Shown here: positions 5,956 through 7,994 of the stretch, piece after piece
Layout of the letters: the number at the start of each line of letters is the position of its first letter
Position numbering within the stretch: position 1 is the first letter of the stretch
From: Bacteroidota bacterium
Lineage (GTDB): Bacteria > Bacteroidota > Bacteroidia > NS11-12g > UBA9320
NCBI GenBank assembly: GCA_003484585.1
Contig: DNBZ01000327.1
Location: 1-7,994, forward strand
Direction of reading: 5' to 3'
Length of the DNA: 7,994 nucleotides
Notes under the pieces: model-generated
Told to the model about the DNA's origin: nothing
What the model saw: only the letters and a program-made list of their open reading frames with translations
The model's database searches: none
Position numbers and translations under genes: made by a program

Positions 5956-6966
5956 ATGAAATATTTATATTATCCTTTGATTTTTTTAGTTCTCATCTCT
6001 TGTAATGAGGACCAAGTAAGTACAGTATCTGTAGGATTTTATAATGTAGAAAATCTCTTTGATACTAAAGATGATCCTAAAACAAATGATAATCAGTTCA
6101 CGCCAAGTGGTGATAAAAAATGGGATAAAGTAAAGTACGCAGAGAAACTCCAAAACTTAGCCAAAGTGATCAGTCAACTAGCTGACAATAAATATCCTAC
6201 ATTCTTAGGCGTTTGCGAGGTAGAAAACAAAAAAGTACTGCAGGACCTAGCTAATCAACCTGCTTTGAAACAGGCAAACTACGGAGTAGCTCATATAGAG
6301 TCTCCAGATGAACGTGGTATAGACGTAGCGTTACTATACAACAAAAGCATATTTAAGATAAATGAAGTCATAGCATATCAGCCTGATTTAAGTAGTTATA
6401 ATGATAAGACGAGGGATATTTTATACGTAAAAGGCGAACTGGCAAATGGCGAGATACTTAATTTTATGATAAATCACTGGCCAAGCCGAGGAGGAGGAAG
6501 AAAAGAATCTGAGCCAAAAAGAATAGCTGCAGCAAATGCGTTACTTTCTATTCAAAAAGAAGTACAAGCAAAAGATCCTAATGCAAAAATTATAGTGATG
6601 GGCGATTTTAATGATGAGCCAAGCAATCAGAGTATTTCTAAAACCCTTAACGTAGCGTGTGACATCGAGAATATAGAAAACAATCAACTATTCAATGCTT
6701 TCTGTAATCTAGAAAAACAAGACTACGGAAGTTATCGATACAGAAGCTATTGGGATATGTTAGATCAAATTATGGTCTCCAAATCATTGATTACAGATAC
6801 TGTAGGAATACATTTCACTCCAAATTCAGCAGATATAAAGTCTGAAAGCTGGATGATACAAACCGGCAAGTATAAAGGATTTCCTCTACGAACCTACGGT
6901 GGCAATAAGTACTTAGCTGGCTACAGTGATCATTTCCCCGTGTATATAAGTCTCCAAGGTAACTAG
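5956..6966 (+). CDS. Endonuclease/exonuclease/phosphatase-family lipoprotein
   Basis: A 336-residue exported hydrolase of the endonuclease/exonuclease/phosphatase (EEP, DNase I-like) superfamily. The ATG at 5956 is chosen because it gives a lipoprotein signal peptide with lipobox LISC (C16). The same frame stays open further upstream, but that part lies opposite glmM and is not needed. After Cys16 come N-E-D, with acids at +3 and +4, resembling Bacteroidota surface lipoprotein export signals. Family residues are all visible: FYNVENLFD (N30), VCEVEN (E88), NHWPSR (H174), GDFNDEP (D217, N219) and SDHFPV (D325, H326). The fold supports metal-dependent phosphodiester or phosphomonoester cleavage. 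The substrate (extracellular DNA, RNA, nucleotide or phospholipid) cannot be read from the sequence. A role in nucleic-acid or phosphate scavenging is inference. Confidence 0.9.
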   Translation: MKYLYYPLIFLVLISCNEDQVSTVSVGFYNVENLFDTKDDPKTNDNQFTPSGDKKWDKVKYAEKLQNLAKVISQLADNKYPTFLGVCEVENKKVLQDLANQPALKQANYGVAHIESPDERGIDVALLYNKSIFKINEVIAYQPDLSSYNDKTRDILYVKGELANGEILNFMINHWPSRGGGRKESEPKRIAAANALLSIQKEVQAKDPNAKIIVMGDFNDEPSNQSISKTLNVACDIENIENNQLFNAFCNLEKQDYGSYRYRSYWDMLDQIMVSKSLITDTVGIHFTPNSADIKSESWMIQTGKYKGFPLRTYGGNKYLAGYSDHFPVYISLQGN

Positions 6967-6968
6967 AA

Positions 6969-7008
6969 TAGTGCTAAACTGTTTATATCACGTGAATAAA
7001 CGGCACTA
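6969..7008. repeat. Nested inverted repeat before rnpB
   Basis: Outer arms TAGTGC (6969-6974) and GCACTA (7003-7008) enclose inner arms GTTTAT (6981-6986) and ATAAAC (6996-7001). At the centre is the perfect 8-bp palindrome TCACGTGA (6988-6995). It lies just after the lipoprotein stop codon and touches the likely -33 region of rnpB. It could be a weak terminator hairpin for the upstream gene or a protein-binding dyad. There is no immediate T-tract, so a standard intrinsic terminator is not clear. Confidence 0.5.
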
Positions 7009-7038
7009 GACAAAAGCGTTTAAAATACTATACATTTG
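7007..7038 (+). promoter_or_regulatory. Promoter of rnpB
   Basis: TACATTTG (7031-7038) matches TAnnTTTG exactly. TAGACA at 7007-7012 is a one-mismatch version of the -33 TTG region, and its first three bases lie 21 bp upstream of the -7 box. A start about 5 nt past the box falls at G7043, which coincides with the first GC pair of the RNase P RNA P1 helix. Confidence 0.65.
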
Positions 7039-7042
7039 TATT

Positions 7043-7402
7043 GCAAAATGGCTTATCGCTGTTCGCTTCGGCGGAGGGAGGAAAGTCCGGGCAACATAGG
7101 GCAGTGCACCTCTAGAAACAGAGGGTATTTAGGCAGGAATGCTTAGGTAACAGAAAGGGTAGCAGAAAATAACCACCGTCGATTTATCGGCGGCCAGGGT
7201 GAAAAAGTGAGGTAAGAGCTCACACGCTCGGATGGTAACATTCGTTTGGTACAAACCTTGCACGTTGTAATACCAAGTAAACTATAGGTTGAGGGCGGCT
7301 CGTCCGATTTTGGCTCAGGCTAAAAACTATAGAGGGTAGGTAGCGTAGATAAATGATAGGCATTCGCCTCGGCGAATACAGAACCCGGCTTATAGTTTTG
7401 CA
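7043..7402 (+). ncRNA. rnpB: RNase P RNA, bacterial class A
   Basis: The catalytic RNA of ribonuclease P, which with the RnpA protein removes the 5' leader from tRNA precursors. Universally conserved blocks are visible: GAGGGAGGAAAGTCCGGGC (7074-7092), GGTAAGAGCTCACA (7211-7224), a GATAAATGA-type segment (7348-7356) and ACAGAACCCGGCTTAT (7378-7393). Pairings I can trace are P1 (GCAAAA 7043-7048 with TTTTGC 7396-7401), P2 (GCTTATC 7051-7057 with GATAGGC 7355-7361, one G-U), and P4 through the CCGGG/CCCGG parts of the first and last blocks. The length of about 360 nt suits the class A type. Exact ends are inferred from P1 and the promoter. It is followed by a run of seven T (7403-7409), so the P1 3' strand and T-tract may end transcription. 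Confidence 0.95.
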
Positions 7403-7409
7403 TTTTTTT
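7396..7409 (+). terminator. T-tract at the end of rnpB
   Basis: The 3' strand of helix P1 (TTTTGC) runs directly into seven T residues (7403-7409). P1 is a long-range pairing rather than a local hairpin. A nearer local stem that could help is TTCGCC/GGCGAA at 7363-7376, though it is 27 nt from the T-tract. Termination here is plausible but not certain, and read-through into the regulator gene is possible. Confidence 0.4.
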
Positions 7410-7440
7410 ATAGAAAGAAAAGATAGAAGAAAACCAAGTT

Positions 7441-7994
7441 ATGGCAAGAATATTAATAGTAGACGACGAAAAAAGTATAAGAGAAACATTACGAGAGATT
7501 CTAGATTACGAAGGGTATGAGATAGAAGAAGCTGAAGATGGAGAAAAAGCTCTTAATCTTATCAAGAAGTTTAATTATGATGTAGTATTAGCGGATATTA
7601 AAATGCCAAAACTAGATGGATTAGAACTTCTAGAAAAAGCAAAAGAGATAGCACCAGAACTTCCTTTCATTATGATATCTGGTCATGGCACCATGGAAAC
7701 TGCTGTAGAAGCTACCAAGAAAGGGGCCTTTGATTTCATTAATAAACCACCAGATCTCAATAAACTACTTATTACTGTTCGCAATGCAGTAGATAAGAAT
7801 AATTTGGTAATCGAAACCAAGGTACTCAAGAGAAAAATAACAAAAACTCGTGAAATTGTTGGGGATTCTCCAAGTATTAAAAAAATTAAAAAGACTATCG
7901 AGAAAGTAGCTCCTACCGATGCTAGAGTTTTAATAACCGGAGAAAACGGAACAGGTAAAGAACTTGTAGCTAGGTGGATACACGAAAAAAGCAA
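7441..7994 (+). CDS. NtrC-type sigma-54-dependent response regulator, 3' end missing (partial)
   Basis: The first 184 codons of a two-component response regulator; the gene runs off the right edge. Residues 1-118 are a receiver domain: acidic pocket DDE (D8, D9, E10), phosphoacceptor D52 in ADIKMP, switch S80 in MISGHG, and K102 in NKPPD. A linker of about 20 residues leads at about 139 into the sigma-54-interacting AAA+ domain (EIVGDSPSIKKI), with Walker A GENGTGKE (G167, K173) instead of the more common GETGTGKE. In this family, phosphorylation drives ATP-dependent opening of RpoN promoters. The GAFTGA loop, Walker B and the helix-turn-helix would lie outside the window. The ATG at 7441 gives the usual start with the first beta strand (ARILIVDDE). 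No TAnnTTTG box is visible in the 38-bp gap after rnpB. The partner kinase and target genes are unknown. Confidence 0.93.
   Translation, partial: MARILIVDDEKSIRETLREILDYEGYEIEEAEDGEKALNLIKKFNYDVVLADIKMPKLDGLELLEKAKEIAPELPFIMISGHGTMETAVEATKKGAFDFINKPPDLNKLLITVRNAVDKNNLVIETKVLKRKITKTREIVGDSPSIKKIKKTIEKVAPTDARVLITGENGTGKELVARWIHEKS

Noticed and set aside
7363..7376. TTCGCCTCGGCGAA hairpin as a separate terminator or repeat
   Set aside because: It is a local helix within the RNase P RNA between P2 and the final conserved block, and it has no T-tract next to it.
7683..7994. Minus-strand open frame of 103 codons at the right edge
   Set aside because: It is the shadow of the response regulator, whose receiver and Walker A motifs fix the plus-strand frame.
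1..7994. Search by eye for CRISPR arrays, insertion sequences, tRNAs, phage genes or a defence system
   Set aside because: I saw no regularly spaced repeats, transposase motifs, tRNA T-loop patterns or defence-protein motifs; the window reads as ordinary chromosome.

Overview
The window looks like ordinary chromosomal DNA from a Bacteroidota bacterium, probably a flavobacterial or cytophagal lineage. The DNA is AT-rich. Several genes are preceded by the Bacteroidota promoter box TAnnTTTG, and no convincing Shine-Dalgarno sequences are visible. One gene encodes a large secreted protein with a lectin domain and a C-terminal domain of the gliding-associated type, the cargo signal of the type IX secretion system. 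I see no insertion sequence, CRISPR array, prophage, tRNA or obvious foreign block.

Layout, left to right: (1) a left-truncated minus-strand gene for a small protein with two CxxC pairs; (2) divergent from it, a 77-residue lysine-rich protein followed by a strong hairpin terminator; (3) a plus-strand calcineurin-like metallophosphoesterase with a TTG start; (4) convergent with that, a 681-residue minus-strand lectin/five-module/type IX C-terminal-domain protein; (5) divergent from that, a BtuF-like substrate-binding protein with no signal peptide; (6) convergent, glmM on the minus strand; (7) divergent from glmM, a lipoprotein of the endonuclease/exonuclease/phosphatase family; (8) rnpB, the RNase P RNA, with a recognisable promoter and P1, P2 and P4 pairings; (9) the start of an NtrC-type sigma-54-dependent response regulator that runs off the right edge.

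The genes alternate strands and do not form a pathway operon. They combine housekeeping functions (glmM for UDP-GlcNAc precursor synthesis, rnpB for tRNA 5' maturation) with envelope or secreted proteins (lectin adhesin, surface-type lipoprotein) and a regulator. Both convergent pairs overlap at their 3' ends and have no room for an intergenic terminator.

Nothing in the window amounts to a clear new multi-gene system. The points most worth a second look are the orphan BtuF-like protein without an export signal, the conflict between promoter and start codon of the lectin gene, the small basic protein, the very short predicted leaders, and a long imperfect palindrome touching the rnpB promoter.
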